Shown piece after piece: positions 33,318 to 42,081 of a stretch of 64,000 nucleotides of DNA. The DNA lies in the NCBI RefSeq assembly GCF_018128945.1, contig NZ_CP068393.1, positions 2,232,001 to 2,296,000 on the forward strand, written 5' to 3'. Both the position numbers and the translations under genes were made by a program. The first letter of the stretch is position 1. Each line of letters begins with the position of its first letter. The stretch is from Aristaeella hokkaidonensis. GTDB lineage: Bacteria > Bacillota > Clostridia > Christensenellales > Aristaeellaceae. Below the pieces are notes generated by a model that worked only from the letters and a program-made list of their open reading frames with translations, was not told the origin of the DNA and ran no database searches.

Positions 33318-34808
33318 ATGAGTGAATTAACTGAAAATGTTCTGACTGAAAACAATAAGCCGCTCCCTGCCGCGCAGGACGAAATCAAGATGGACCGCGC
33401 CGGCGTTATCCTTCTGGTACTGTCCTTCCTGGCGGCACTGCTGTACTGCTTTGCCCACAGCTGGACGGGCTCCGTCTGTCCCGGGCCCGGTATCGGCCTG
33501 ACAATCAGCCACTGGGTCCTGACAGGCACTGTCCTGGCTGCTGCCAAAGCCCGGGGCCGGCTGACGCTCCGCCGGGACGGGCTCTTCCTGCTGGTCCTTT
33601 CCCTGCTGCTCAGCGCCGTCTATGGAGTCTTCGCCAATACGACCCTGCGGCGGCTGAACCTGCCGGTCCTGCTGCTGATCACTGCCCAGGCCCTCTTTGC
33701 GCTGACCGGACAGAACACCGCCTCCGCCCTGTCCGGCCAGGGGTTATGGGAAGGCTTCCGGCGATACCTGAAGAGCCTGTTCCGCTGCAGGAGCGTCCCT
33801 TTCACCGCCGTCACCCGGCGCACACAGCATAACGGCTACCTTCTGCCCGGTATCCTGGCCGCGATCTGCACAATGGCCCTGGCGGCCATCCTCCTCAGTT
33901 CCGCGGACCAGGTATTCTCCGGCATGCTGGACAGCGTCGCGGAAAAGATACGGCAAGTTGATTTCCTGTTTGTTTTCCGCCTGTTCCTGGCCCTGATCCT
34001 GACCCTCCTCCTGTTCTCCCACCATTTCAGCCTGCTGCAGGCTCCCGGAGCAATCCGCCCGGTTACCACCCGTGCCGGCAATCCCACCATGTTCTTAATG
34101 GTACTGGGTTCCCTGGTGCTGGTATACGCACTGTTCGGTTATGTGCAGATCCGCTATCTTTTCGCCGGAACGGAAAGCGTCCGGATGAGCGGCGGCTACG
34201 CGGCCTATGCCCGCAGCGGCTTTTTCCAGCTGGTGCTGGTGGCCCTGCTGACCCTGTGCCTGATCCTGCCCGCCCTGACCTTGTTCCGCGAAAACACAGG
34301 CATCCGTATCCTCTGCGGCCTGACCGCGGCGCTGACCATCATCATCGACGTCTCCGCATATCTCCGCATGCACCTGTATATCGGCGCCTTCGGCCTGTCC
34401 ACCCTGCGGGTGGTGACCGTGTGGGGCATCGGCGTCATCCTGCTGGCCCTGCTGGCTGTCATTGTCAAATCCATCCGGCCCGGGTTGAAGATCTGTCCCC
34501 TGCTGGCCGCGGTCATCCTGGCCAGCTGGGTCGCCCTGAACTGGGTCAATGTGGACCGGCTGGTAGCGGACAGCCAGGTTGCCCGTTTCAACAATGACCC
34601 GGAAAACACCGGCATTTACAGCCTGGTTTCAGACCAGGGCTGGAGTCCCGAATACTATGCCGCTTTTGAAAAGATTGCGGATCCCGAGAAACGGGCGGAC
34701 GCCCTGGAATTCCTGATCGACCTGGGCAGCGAAACGCACCGGGACGACCGCTGCCTCAAACACCCGGCCTTGTATGACTGGAGCTTCGCGCTGCTGAGGG
34801 CGAGATAA
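33318..34808 (+). CDS. DUF4173-type polytopic membrane protein
   Basis: 496 residues from the ATG at 33318 (GAGGAGG six bases upstream; a start at 33297 lacks a site). About eleven hydrophobic helices, among them VILLVLSFLAALLYCFA, LLPGILAAICTMALAAILL, LFLALILTLLLFS and ILCGLTAALTIIIDVSAYL. The loop YLFAGTESVRMSGGYAAYARSGFFQLVLVALL is diagnostic for DUF4173 (also called DUF4153-like). A C-terminal extracellular part (VNVDRLVADSQVARF...) follows. Family function unknown, often beside regulators. Confidence 0.85.
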   Translation: MSELTENVLTENNKPLPAAQDEIKMDRAGVILLVLSFLAALLYCFAHSWTGSVCPGPGIGLTISHWVLTGTVLAAAKARGRLTLRRDGLFLLVLSLLLSAVYGVFANTTLRRLNLPVLLLITAQALFALTGQNTASALSGQGLWEGFRRYLKSLFRCRSVPFTAVTRRTQHNGYLLPGILAAICTMALAAILLSSADQVFSGMLDSVAEKIRQVDFLFVFRLFLALILTLLLFSHHFSLLQAPGAIRPVTTRAGNPTMFLMVLGSLVLVYALFGYVQIRYLFAGTESVRMSGGYAAYARSGFFQLVLVALLTLCLILPALTLFRENTGIRILCGLTAALTIIIDVSAYLRMHLYIGAFGLSTLRVVTVWGIGVILLALLAVIVKSIRPGLKICPLLAAVILASWVALNWVNVDRLVADSQVARFNNDPENTGIYSLVSDQGWSPEYYAAFEKIADPEKRADALEFLIDLGSETHRDDRCLKHPALYDWSFALLRAR

Positions 34809-34837
34809 AAAAGGCTGAAAAGTCTTTTTTGTCTCGC

Positions 34838-34971
34838 AATTCACAATTCATAATTCACAATTCATAATTAAGTTTGTTTTCAACCTGCGATACCATCACG
34901 CGATACTGCTTCTACAGATATGGAACATAGTGTGTCATTTCGACCGGAACAAAGTGGAGTGGAGAAATCCC
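34838..34971. repeat. Type 1 repeat and a partial TGTCAT-type element end
   Basis: 34838-34870 is a GAATT-type repeat. 34933-34971 reads TGTCATTTCGACCGGAAC then GTGGAGTGGAGAAATCCC, the left end of the same class of element as 32286-32491, but with no right partner visible. Remaining bases of the gap show nothing. Confidence 0.6.
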
Positions 34972-34978
34972 TTATCTA

Positions 34979-35022
34979 AAAAGAACATGCTCCACGCGGC
35001 AGTCGTGGAGCACATTCTTTTG
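34979..35022. terminator. Intrinsic terminator
   Basis: GCTCCACG / CGTGGAGC with a 7-base loop and A/T-rich shoulders (AAAAAGAACAT left, ACATTCTTTT right); suits the end of the minus-strand SH3 gene and possibly the convergent plus-strand gene. Confidence 0.75.
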
Positions 35023-35053
35023 CAAACAGTGGAGGTACCCATCTGGAATTCGT

Positions 35054-35659
35054 TTACTTTTCGCTTGTCAGGAACTCGGTCGCGATATAACCTTCGACGC
35101 CTTTGATTTCCACCCTGGACCAGTACTTTCCCTTTTTCAGCACGGTGACCTTTGTCCCTCCGCGGTAGGAATCAATAATCGCACTGCTGCTGTCAGCGGC
35201 CTCGCGGAAATTCACCCAGACGCCCTTCTCAATGTACATAGTGGAGCCGGAGGAGGAAGACTTCTCATTCTTATTTGCTTTGGAGGAAGCAGATGAAGAA
35301 GATCCTGAAGAAGACTTGGAAGAAGATGCAGAAGAAGTCTTTGAGGAAGATTTCCGGCTTGAATCTTCGCTCTTTTCCTCCTCCGGTTTGTCTTTACTGT
35401 AAGCCAGATAGCAGGTCATCATGTAGCCTGTGTTGCCCTTGACGCTGACCTTGGTCCAGGTATCACCCTTTTTCAGGATGGTCACCTTGGTGCCCCGGGG
35501 ATAAGCGTCGATCACCTTGCCATCCGTGGAAGCCTCCTCCCGGAGGCGGAGCAGGTAGCCCGTGACCTTCGTCGTTTCTGACAGAGCGGACACACAGGGC
35601 ATCAGCACTGCCAGGCACAGCAGAAGGCACAGGAGACGGATCCTTCCTTTAGCGTTCAT
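35054..35659 (-). CDS. Exported protein with two SH3b domains
   Basis: 201 residues from the ATG at 35659 (AAGGAG eleven bases upstream; the GTG at 35671 abuts that site). Signal peptide RIRLLCLLLCLAVLMPCVSA. First SH3b domain: TGYLLRLREEASTDGKVIDAYPRGTKVTILKKGDTWTKVSVKGNTGYM; second: GVWVNFREAADSSSAIIDSYRGGTKVTVLKKGKYWSRVEIKGVEGYI. A 60-residue Ser/Lys linker lies between. Such domains usually bind peptidoglycan or each other; no enzyme domain is attached. Own promoter (35773-35801) and terminator. Confidence 0.85.
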   Translation of the reverse strand: MNAKGRIRLLCLLLCLAVLMPCVSALSETTKVTGYLLRLREEASTDGKVIDAYPRGTKVTILKKGDTWTKVSVKGNTGYMMTCYLAYSKDKPEEEKSEDSSRKSSSKTSSASSSKSSSGSSSSASSKANKNEKSSSSGSTMYIEKGVWVNFREAADSSSAIIDSYRGGTKVTVLKKGKYWSRVEIKGVEGYIATEFLTSEK

Positions 35660-35772
35660 ATCGGCATTCACTCCTTCGTAACCTTACGAAAGTCTTCCGC
35701 AGGTATACGGTCGTGTCGCGGGATGCATCATTTATTGCGGCATGGCCGGTAAAATCTCACTGGGTTATATGT

Positions 35773-35801
35773 AATATAGCGACCGGACATATTCCTGTCA
35801 A
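35773..35801 (-). promoter_or_regulatory. Sigma-A promoter for the SH3-domain gene
   Basis: Minus strand TTGACA, 17-base spacer, TATATT. The wider gap 35660-36046 also holds the esterase terminator (35930-35981) and otherwise nothing I can name. Confidence 0.75.
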
Positions 35802-35929
35802 CGGCAAGTATAAAGGGACTTTTGCAGATTTCTTAAAAGATTGTTACATGTGATTTTTGCGTTTATCTCATGTAACTTTCAAGTAATAATTCGACGAAAA
35901 ATGACAAAAAACCTTCTGTCCGGCACAAA

Positions 35930-35981
35930 TAAAAACGCTGCCGGAAATTCCCTCCGCGATGCGAAGGAACCTTCCGGCAGC
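35930..35981 (-). terminator. Terminator of the pectin-type operon
   Basis: GCTGCCGGAA / TTCCGGCAGC with a long loop that can pair further; minus-strand tail GTTTTTATTT. Sixty-six bases after the esterase stop. Confidence 0.8.
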
Positions 35982-36046
35982 ATGACTCATTCAGGCTGTT
36001 TGGATACCCCCGTGCAAACATTTACGTTCTTTGGGGTATCACTCTG

Positions 36047-37570
36047 TTATAACGTCTCAATCCGTTCCATGATCTTATCAGACAGGAACTGCTTAAAGGG
36101 CGTCAGCGGCTTATCAGAAGCCCGGGCCCTGTCCTTCTCAAACCGCATGGTGCAGGGTGCTTCCTCCGACCAGGCTTCCCACCTGGGCAGGGCAAACCCG
36201 CAGAGATCCTTTCCGTTCGGATCACCGGTCTTGATAAAATTACAGAAGTAATCACACATCTGCCGTGCCAGGTCGTAGTGACGGCCGGTAAAGGGGCGCC
36301 AGCATTTGGCCAGGGTTTCAAACCAGAACCAAAGGTCAGAGGAATGGAAAGTACCGGGATTGTCCCAGCCCGGCATATCCGGATCGAAGCAGTAGCAGTA
36401 TCCCTTCTTTCCGGCGCGGGCGGTTTTACTGAGTACACCCTTGACCGTGCACTCGATGCCGCTGACCGGGGCATAGCCCTGGCCCTGAACGTATTCGGAT
36501 GCCTCCGGGAAAGCAAGGAAGGCCTCCGTCTTGTTCCCGAAGAGCTTTCCGGCTTCTTCCTTCAGGATCTCCTGATCCTTCGCGTCAATCGTGTTGAGGA
36601 ATTCGTCCGAGGTGTTGCCGGCCATCATGACAGCATCCACGCACTCCCCGCGGCTGTACAGCGCGATGGGATCTCCCACGCAGAACAGGTCGTCCTGCAC
36701 GGTAAAGAAGGGCGTATGACCCTCCATGTATTTTTCATAACTGCGCTGCAGGGTCACCGCGTCAACGGCGCGGGCTTCCTCCAGGCTCTTCACCTTCAGG
36801 AAATCGAAGAAATCCTCACCCTTTTTCTCCGCCTGCTTCAGGGTTTCCGGACGGCCCACTTCCCGCCGGAGATAGGGATCAAAGATCATGGCGCTCATAA
36901 CCACCGCGCCGGAGAACAGGCCCTTGTTGGCCGGGCAGGCCAGCTGGCTCATGACGCTGCCACCGCCCGCGGACTGGCCGGCAATGGTCACCCGTCCCGG
37001 ATCCCCGCCGAAAGCCGCGATATTCCGCTGCACCCAGCGCAGGCCCGCCTGCTGGTCCAGGTTGCCGAAGTTTGCCGGTGCTTCCGGCTGTTCCCGGCTG
37101 ATCTGCGGATGGGTCAGGAAACCCAGGGCGCCGACCCGGTAGTTGACGGTCACCACAACGATGCCCCGGCGGGCAATGCGTTCCCCGTCAAACTCCATCT
37201 CCGCGGGATAGCCGCACTGGAGGCCGCCGCCGAAGAACCAGACCAGCACCGGCATCTTTTCATCCGCCTTCTTCGCCTTTGTCCAGACGTTCAGGTAAAG
37301 GCAGTCCTCGCCCATGGGGATTTCCGGATCCACATGCCATTCCCGGCAGTAGATATCGTCTCCCAGGCCCGGAATCCACTGCATGGAGATAGGCGCAAAG
37401 CGGGAGCAGTCCCGTACGCCCGCCCAGCTTTCGCAGGGCTGCGGAGCCCGCCAGCGGTTCTTGCCCGTCGGCGGCGCGGCAAAAGGAATTCCCTTGAATG
37501 CCGTGATCCGCGGATCCGCCGCTTCAATGCCCCGAACGAGGCCGTTTTCGGTTCTTACCTGTCTAAGCAT
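36047..37570 (-). CDS. Type-B carboxylesterase
   Basis: 507 residues, alpha/beta hydrolase of the cholinesterase class: AFKGIPFAAPPTGKNRWRAPQP, GEDCLYLNVWTK, oxyanion loop VWFFGGGLQCG, nucleophile elbow IAGQSAGGGSV (Ser near 198), acid-containing SDEFLNTIDAKD, and His in GTFHSSDLWFWFET. The oxyanion loop reads FFGGG rather than the usual HGGG, so the first His is replaced by Phe. No signal peptide; it would deacylate imported acetylated or feruloylated oligosaccharides. Last gene of the operon. Confidence 0.9.
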   Translation of the reverse strand: MLRQVRTENGLVRGIEAADPRITAFKGIPFAAPPTGKNRWRAPQPCESWAGVRDCSRFAPISMQWIPGLGDDIYCREWHVDPEIPMGEDCLYLNVWTKAKKADEKMPVLVWFFGGGLQCGYPAEMEFDGERIARRGIVVVTVNYRVGALGFLTHPQISREQPEAPANFGNLDQQAGLRWVQRNIAAFGGDPGRVTIAGQSAGGGSVMSQLACPANKGLFSGAVVMSAMIFDPYLRREVGRPETLKQAEKKGEDFFDFLKVKSLEEARAVDAVTLQRSYEKYMEGHTPFFTVQDDLFCVGDPIALYSRGECVDAVMMAGNTSDEFLNTIDAKDQEILKEEAGKLFGNKTEAFLAFPEASEYVQGQGYAPVSGIECTVKGVLSKTARAGKKGYCYCFDPDMPGWDNPGTFHSSDLWFWFETLAKCWRPFTGRHYDLARQMCDYFCNFIKTGDPNGKDLCGFALPRWEAWSEEAPCTMRFEKDRARASDKPLTPFKQFLSDKIMERIETL

Positions 37571-37610
37571 AACAGCAACCCTCCATGAAAAAGTGATAAG
37601 TATCTATCAC

Positions 37611-37699
37611 ATTCGACGAAGTCGAATATTTCATATTGACTGAAAGTCAATATTTCACAAATCAGCAAAGCTGATTTATTTCACGCTGCCGAAGGCAGC
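37611..37699 (-). repeat. Array of four short hairpins with GTGAAAT linkers
   Basis: Four perfect stem-loops in 89 bases: ATTCGAC/GTCGAAT, ATATTGACT/AGTCAATAT, AAATCAGC/GCTGATTT and GCTGCC/GGCAGC, each with a 3-base loop (TTC or TTT on the minus strand). On that strand the linkers read GTGAAAT, GTGAAAT, ATGAAAT, ahead of GTGATAG. Stem sequences share nothing, while linkers and loops are conserved. It joins the beta-helix stop codon to the esterase leader within one operon. Confidence 0.8.
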
Positions 37700-37702
37700 A
37701 TT

Positions 37703-39622
37703 TCATTTTCCTTTCGACATCTTCCAGGCTTTCCACGGCCCCGGCAGCACCTGTTCTTCCTGTGTCCATGGTAAATCCTTATCCGCGGAAACTTTCCGGA
37801 CCTTTCCGGGATCCATAATCATCTTCAGCCGCTCAATCTGTTTCCCGAAGGCAAAGGGGCCCTGCTCCGCCGGGCGGAAGACCGCTTCTCCCGTTTCCTC
37901 ATCCAGGTCAATGTCGAACCAGGCGTTCTGGCCCTCCAGGTCAAAGCCGAAGAACTCCTGCCAGGCCGGCAGGTTCAGGCAGTTCTCCGGTTCCGGATAC
38001 ATCACCCGCAGGTAACCGCCCTGCATCTTTACATACAGGTTGCCCTCCGCCTCGTTGTCCTTTGTGGGGAAGTCGATGGCCGCCTCTCCGCAGGCGTAGA
38101 AGATGTTGTTCCGGATCTTTGCGTCCCTGGAAGTGCCGCCCCGCTCCAGACCGAACATCCGGAAGGGCACGGGCTTGAGGTAATATCCGCTGTGACGGCA
38201 CAGGCCGATCAGGTTATGGCTCACATGCAGCCGGTCCGTTCCTTCCCCGTAGATCCCGTAGCCATTGACGGCCTCGTTTTCCCGGAGCTTATACCAGCCG
38301 GAGGAGCCGGGTTCCACCGGCACCTTGGCCGGGTCAAACCGGCCTTCCACATTCCAGATCACGTTGTGGTCGATCAGGTTAATGCCTTCCCGGGTGCACT
38401 CGATAAAGATCGCTTCCCGCTGTTCAATGCCGTTCAGGAACAGGTTTCCGGTAATCCGGTTGTTCTCGTTGCCGCAGTCCAGCCACAGGTGATCCGCCCG
38501 GAAGGTATCCCGGAAAACGTTGTTCCGGATCAGGCCGTTGACGCTGTTATGCAGCTTGATGGCTCCGGCTTCCCAGCTCAGCTCCATCTTCTGCCAGCCG
38601 GTGCCCTCGATCACGTTCCCTTCAATCAGCATCCGCTCCGCGAACATTCCCGCAATACCGCAGACGCCCGCGTCCTGGATGGTGCAGTTCCGGATCACGC
38701 TGTAGCCGATCACTTCATCCGGCCGGTGGGTGTGGTGCCAGCACTCGTTGCCCACGTCAATGGCCACACCGTTGGTCCAGTAAACCGTGCAGCCCTCAAT
38801 GATCCAGTGATGGCCACGATATGCGGAGATTGCCCCGCGCTGCGGCACCGGTGCGCCGGTGGCCGCGTGTTCACAGACCAGGTCTTTGACCCGGATATAG
38901 TTCAGGAAAGGTTTATCCGGCGCGAAGCACTGTTCCCGCACGGTCACCTCAATCCGGTGATCCTTCGGGTCCTCGTCATACTCCAGGCGGAAGTGAACCT
39001 TCTGGCCGTTGGCCTCCACCCAGTATGTATTGTCTTCCTGCGCCATGCCGCCGTACAGCGGCACCTGCTTCAGCGGCTTGCCGTCGCAGAAGACGCAGCC
39101 CCGCCGGTTCAGATAGGTAGTCATGTCGGTCTTGTCATACTCGATGAACAGCCGGTCATGCAGGATATTCACCGCGCAGAAGGGGTTGTATCCCCGGAAC
39201 AGGTCCGGATCCAGGTCATATTCCCAGACGCAGACTCCCTCCGGCTGCACGGCTCCCCGTCCCCGGTTCAGCATCCAGCCCTCGCTGGGGATAAAGTCTT
39301 TCACTTCCTCCGACGCGCTGATGACCACGTCGCCGTCACCGAAGGCTTCATAGGAAATCATATGGCCGGGATCCGTGCCGCCCATGGCAGGCTTCACGCA
39401 TTCCCTGTACAGGCCCGCATGGATCCACACCCGGGTGCCCGGTGTTGCTGCCTGCGCGGCCCGGTTAATCGTCCGGAAGGGATGTGCCTCGCTGCCGTCG
39501 TTTTCATCCGAGGCGGCAGGGCTGGAGCCGTCCACAAACAGTTCCCGATCCCAGACAGGCTCTGTTTCCCAGAATTCATAGGTGCTGCCATCCGGCAGAA
39601 GGGCGGAAAGATCCGTTTTCAT
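37703..39622 (-). CDS. Right-handed parallel beta-helix protein (pectate-lyase-like fold)
   Basis: 639 residues from the ATG at 39622 (AAAGGAGA site). N-terminal DUF1565-like start: ELFVDGSSPAASDENDGSEAHPFRTINRAAQAATPGTRVWIHAGLYRE. Then repeated beta-helix rungs such as YSVIRNCTIQDAGVCGIAGMFAERMLIEGNVIEG, VNGLIRNNVFRDTFRADHLWLDCGNENNRITGN and LHVSHNLIGLC. No signal peptide, so cytoplasmic, acting on imported pieces as lyase, epimerase or hydrolase (unresolved). Its place between an LplA-type binding protein and an esterase fits pectic or arabinoxylan side-chain breakdown. Confidence 0.85.
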   Translation of the reverse strand: MKTDLSALLPDGSTYEFWETEPVWDRELFVDGSSPAASDENDGSEAHPFRTINRAAQAATPGTRVWIHAGLYRECVKPAMGGTDPGHMISYEAFGDGDVVISASEEVKDFIPSEGWMLNRGRGAVQPEGVCVWEYDLDPDLFRGYNPFCAVNILHDRLFIEYDKTDMTTYLNRRGCVFCDGKPLKQVPLYGGMAQEDNTYWVEANGQKVHFRLEYDEDPKDHRIEVTVREQCFAPDKPFLNYIRVKDLVCEHAATGAPVPQRGAISAYRGHHWIIEGCTVYWTNGVAIDVGNECWHHTHRPDEVIGYSVIRNCTIQDAGVCGIAGMFAERMLIEGNVIEGTGWQKMELSWEAGAIKLHNSVNGLIRNNVFRDTFRADHLWLDCGNENNRITGNLFLNGIEQREAIFIECTREGINLIDHNVIWNVEGRFDPAKVPVEPGSSGWYKLRENEAVNGYGIYGEGTDRLHVSHNLIGLCRHSGYYLKPVPFRMFGLERGGTSRDAKIRNNIFYACGEAAIDFPTKDNEAEGNLYVKMQGGYLRVMYPEPENCLNLPAWQEFFGFDLEGQNAWFDIDLDEETGEAVFRPAEQGPFAFGKQIERLKMIMDPGKVRKVSADKDLPWTQEEQVLPGPWKAWKMSKGK

Positions 39623-39734
39623 GTTATTCTCCTTTGGCGGTATGATGATTCTCTTTTGTTCACTTACTATACCACGAAGCGGATGTTTCCACCTTTCCAC
39701 TTTTTGTTCTGCACTGTGCTGTTTTTTGACAATC

Positions 39735-39768
39735 AAGGAAAAGGGGGTGCCCCCGAAGGAGCACCCCC
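39735..39768 (-). terminator. Attenuating terminator after the binding-protein gene
   Basis: GGGGGTGC / GCACCCCC with a 10-base loop, minus-strand tail CTTTTCCTT; 38 bases after the stop, ahead of the beta-helix gene. Confidence 0.75.
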
Positions 39769-39806
39769 GTATGGGTCACAATGTGTTGATACCGTTTGGG
39801 AGAAAA

Positions 39807-41495
39807 TTACTGCGCAGCAGCGGCAGCAGCGATCTTGGCATCCACTTCGGGCTGCCACACGCCGCAGTCATACTCGAACAGTTCTTCGTAGCCGAAGCCG
39901 TTCAGCTGTTCGATCATTTCGTCCCACATCGCTTCGAATTCTTCATCCGTCGCGCAGGTCATGATCAGGTTCCAGGTGTACTCGCACAGGGTGCTGTTGA
40001 TCTGGGAACGCAGGGCGATCATGTCGTTGTTGTCCGCAATGGGCGTGAAGTCAACGCTGGGGCTGGCCAGCAGCTTGCCGTTCTTCTTCATCCAGTCAAC
40101 GTCGTCAGCGGCGTCAAACAGTTCGGACCATTCCTTCTTCATTTCGGTCATGGTCTGCTGCTTGTAGGAGTTCCAGAACTTGGAAGCATAGCGCTCGCCG
40201 GTCAGGGGGTTGACGCAGATGGAGGAAACGATCCACTGGTTGATGGCGTTGTAACCGTCGTTGTATCCGCCGCCGCCGTATTCATCCGGCACGGTCAGGT
40301 TGTCCATCAGGGCGTTGTCGTTCAGCACGGTGAAGGTGCCGTCTTCGTTCACGGTGTAGTTGAAGTCCTTCAGACCGGTGTGCTGGATGGTGGCTCCTTC
40401 GGGGCTGGCGTACCAGTCGAGGAAGGCCATGATGCGGTCATACTTTTCGCCTTCAACACCGGCGCCCACACCGATCATACGGTCGGAACCGTAGTAACGG
40501 TCAGCGTCAGCATAGAAGTTCATGTCGCCAACGGGGACGAAGCGGAAAGCGGTACCGGCTTTCTGGCGGTCAACGCTGTTCCAGAAACCAACCTGCCAGC
40601 TGTACCAGAACACATCCACACGGCCGGAGGACATCTTGGCGCAGGCATTGTCCCAGTTCTGGGTGCCGGAGTCAGGATCCACCAGACCCAGCTGATTCGC
40701 CTTGTTCAGGAACTTGGTGATCTTGTAGTAGGCATTCTCGCGCTCATACAGCTTGGAGAAGGTGTTGTCGGGCTTCAGCATGGCGCTGCCCTTCAGCTTC
40801 TCGCCGTACCAGGTGGTCAGCTGCACGACGTTGGCGGGACCGACCATGTTGTCGTTGCCGTCCCAGTCGGGCCACAGGGAGAAGGGATAAGCGGGATCAC
40901 CGTCTTCATTCTGGGGATGCACTTCATGGATCTTCACCAGGGCGGCCAGCAGGTCGTCCAGGGTCTCGAGCTTCGGAGCGCCGATCTCTTTGTACAGATC
41001 CCAGCGGAGCATCGGGCTGGAGTAGATCACTTCATCAGTCAGGGTGCTGGGGGAAGTATCGGTCATTTCGCAGGGGATGCCGTAGTACTTGCCTTCTTCA
41101 CCGGTCAGACCCTTGTTGTACACGTCGATCTGGGTCTTGAACTTCATGATGTTTTCGCAGTCCACGATCTTGTCACTGATATCCTTGGCCAGGCCGGCAT
41201 CAACGATTTCAGAGAACTTGGACTTGTCGACGATGATCACGTCGCCGAGGTTGCCTTCCTCAGAGCGGGTGGCGTAGATCGTGTTGCCAACCACCTGGGA
41301 AGCGATGATGTTCAGTTCAATATTGAACTTGTCCTTAACCACTTTGGCGAACCAGCCGGACTGGATGCCGTTGTAGTTAGCTGCATCATCGTAGAAGTCG
41401 ATGGTCAGGAGTTCGGACTCCTCAGCCACCGCGCTGATGGACACCAGGCTCAGAAGCATGGCAAGCGTCAGCAGAACAGACAGAAACCGTTTCAT
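39807..41495 (-). CDS. Extracellular sugar-binding protein (LplA-like)
   Basis: 562 residues; signal peptide KRFLSVLLTLAMLLSLVSISAVA, no clear lipobox Cys. Family 1 binding-protein features: LTIDFYDDAANYNGIQSGWFAKVVKDKFNIELNII, MTDTSPSTLTDEVIYSSPMLRWDLYKEIG, and aromatic-rich ligand region (WPDWDGNDNMVGPAN). Preceded by AAGGAGG. Its 5' leader is unusual: the SD and 48 bases before it recur twice in a tandem array with a structured module. Confidence 0.87.
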   Translation of the reverse strand: MKRFLSVLLTLAMLLSLVSISAVAEESELLTIDFYDDAANYNGIQSGWFAKVVKDKFNIELNIIASQVVGNTIYATRSEEGNLGDVIIVDKSKFSEIVDAGLAKDISDKIVDCENIMKFKTQIDVYNKGLTGEEGKYYGIPCEMTDTSPSTLTDEVIYSSPMLRWDLYKEIGAPKLETLDDLLAALVKIHEVHPQNEDGDPAYPFSLWPDWDGNDNMVGPANVVQLTTWYGEKLKGSAMLKPDNTFSKLYERENAYYKITKFLNKANQLGLVDPDSGTQNWDNACAKMSSGRVDVFWYSWQVGFWNSVDRQKAGTAFRFVPVGDMNFYADADRYYGSDRMIGVGAGVEGEKYDRIMAFLDWYASPEGATIQHTGLKDFNYTVNEDGTFTVLNDNALMDNLTVPDEYGGGGYNDGYNAINQWIVSSICVNPLTGERYASKFWNSYKQQTMTEMKKEWSELFDAADDVDWMKKNGKLLASPSVDFTPIADNNDMIALRSQINSTLCEYTWNLIMTCATDEEFEAMWDEMIEQLNGFGYEELFEYDCGVWQPEVDAKIAAAAAAQ

Positions 41496-41503
41496 AGTAG
41501 TGA

Positions 41504-41848
41504 CCTCCTTCTAATATATGAATTTTTGGCAGTGCTGCCATAATTCCTTGGTCCGCAACCTCAATCGTCGCACTGCTCGCTTGGAGCGCTTCGCATTGCT
41601 CGTTTCGGTTGACTCGTTCGGGTCGCTTTTGCTTCCGCAAATGCCGCACTGCGGCACCGCTTCCCTCGCTCCCCTCCTTCAAATTTATGAATTTTTGGCA
41701 CTGCTGCCATAATTCCTTGGTCCGCAACCTCAGTCGGCACAGCCGCCTTGCTGTCGCTGCAGCCCGCTGTTTGCTTCGGTTGACTCGTTCGGGTCGCTTT
41801 TGCTTCCGCAAATGCCCCACTGGGGCACCGCTTCCCTCGCTCCCCTCC
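41504..41848 (-). repeat. Tandem units of binding-protein leader plus structured module (copies d1, d2)
   Basis: Two units of 169 and 171 bases, each beginning at CCTCC (41504, 41673; a third CCTCC at 41844 closes the array). Each unit has a copy of the leader (TATGAATTTTTGGCA, then CCATAATTCCTTGGTCCG) and, on the minus strand, a module with AACC/GGTT, GTC/GAC and C-AGT-G hairpins (GCCGCAGTGCGGC, GCCCCAGTGGGGC). On the minus strand every copy follows GAAGGAGG, the Shine-Dalgarno sequence. The middle of the second module differs strongly from the first. Confidence 0.75.
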
Positions 41849-41856
41849 TTCTTTTA

Positions 41857-42056
41857 TAATAAAGACCCACTGGTCTTTATTCCGAATTCATAATTCACAA
41901 TTCATAATTCATAATTGAGATACTTATCCGCATATGGATTGAATTGTGAATGATGATGGCGAGTTCATCCCGAATGAAAGATCTTGCTTAGAAATCTATG
42001 CTTTGAGTAAGGTAACTAACAATAATTATGAATTATGAATTGTGAATTGTGAATTT
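41857..42056. repeat. Hairpin and AT-rich type 1 repeats
   Basis: 41857-41881: AATAAAGACC/GGTCTTTATT with a CACT loop (AGTG on the minus strand). 41884-41917 and 42024-42056 are GAATT-type repeats. Between them I see nothing coding. Together with the flanking modules this makes up the 684-base gap inside the operon. Confidence 0.65.
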
Positions 42057-42081
42057 GATTGGTGCCTGTAAAAGTCATCTC

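Noticed and set aside
41422..41820. 132-codon minus-strand frame over the binding-protein leader
   Set aside because: Consists of translated module repeats (RPERVNR twice) and overlaps the signal peptide of the real gene in another frame.
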